The notes beneath the pieces are model-generated. The model searched no databases. It was not told where the DNA came from and saw nothing but the letters and a program-made list of their open reading frames with translations. From Chloroflexia bacterium (GTDB taxonomy: Bacteria; Chloroflexota; Chloroflexia; Thermomicrobiales; JALYUS01): a stretch of 22,519 nt of DNA. This document shows positions 22,505 through 22,519 of the stretch, one piece after another. A program made the translations under genes and the position numbers. Position 1 is the first letter of the stretch; each line of letters opens with the position of its first letter. The stretch is from assembly GCA_025924435.1 (NCBI GenBank), contig JAICIL010000028.1, positions 1 through 22,519 of the forward strand. Direction: 5' to 3'.

Positions 22505-22519
22505 TTCCCTCCGAGGGAA
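22505..22519. repeat. Small palindrome at the window edge
   Basis: TTCCCT-CCG-AGGGAA is a perfect 6-bp dyad inside a C/G-rich run and may be the end of a longer element cut by the window. Nothing else is seen between 22454 and 22519. Confidence 0.4.

Noticed and set aside
1..22519. tRNA or rRNA genes, transposases, phage genes
   Set aside because: No cloverleaf with conserved TTCGA-type arms, no rRNA-like stretches and no integrase or transposase motifs were seen in either strand by reading.

Overview
The window is a GC-rich (roughly two-thirds G+C), gene-dense bacterial chromosome segment. Most genes open with a strong GGAGG-type ribosome binding site. The mix suggests a Chloroflexota-like bacterium, perhaps a Thermomicrobia relative: soluble ECF sigma/anti-sigma pair, CsaA, an MBL-rhodanese fusion, a large-tailed two-TM channel, and many intergenic palindromes and short tandem repeats. 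That assignment is inference, since no rRNA or tRNA is present. No phage, transposase, CRISPR array or tRNA was found.

Layout. Positions 1-890 (-): C-terminally cut unknown protein with a possible PD-(D/E)XK nuclease signature. 1036-1984 (-): ECF sigma factor and zinc-type anti-sigma factor. 2153-4186 (+): SAM methyltransferase and an SMP-30/gluconolactonase-like protein. 4199-6283: Fur-family regulator divergent from a zinc-type CDF transporter that carries an extra ~180-residue C-terminal domain. 6297-7924: trans-sulfuration PLP enzyme divergent from a small ABM-fold protein. 7944-9001 (-): haloacid-dehalogenase-like hydrolase overlapping csaA. 9160-11378: FAD-dependent oxidoreductase divergent from a LysR regulator, with a recognisable promoter/operator between them. 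11606-12727 (+): persulfide dioxygenase-rhodanese fusion.

12975-15444 (+) is a tight three-gene operon: membrane-anchored FMN-binding protein with a flavinylation motif, ApbE flavin transferase, and an RnfD/NqrB-like integral membrane protein. It ends in a textbook intrinsic terminator and looks like a compact flavin-based transmembrane electron-transfer module. 15609-18443 (-): UspA, a DHA2-type MFS exporter and its MarR regulator. 18660-18950 (-): small GlsB/YeaQ-type membrane protein. Its promoter is a near copy of the marR promoter, operator included, so the MarR protein probably controls both. 19247-20335 (-): two-TM ion channel. 20474-22324 (-): secreted protein of six IPT/TIG domains.

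The most notable items are the flavin-transfer operon (whose ApbE lacks a visible export signal), the CDF fusion, the duplicated MarR promoter/operator, and a dispersed family of long intergenic palindromes (copies at 12762-12810 and 18547-18611, half copy at 19135-19150).
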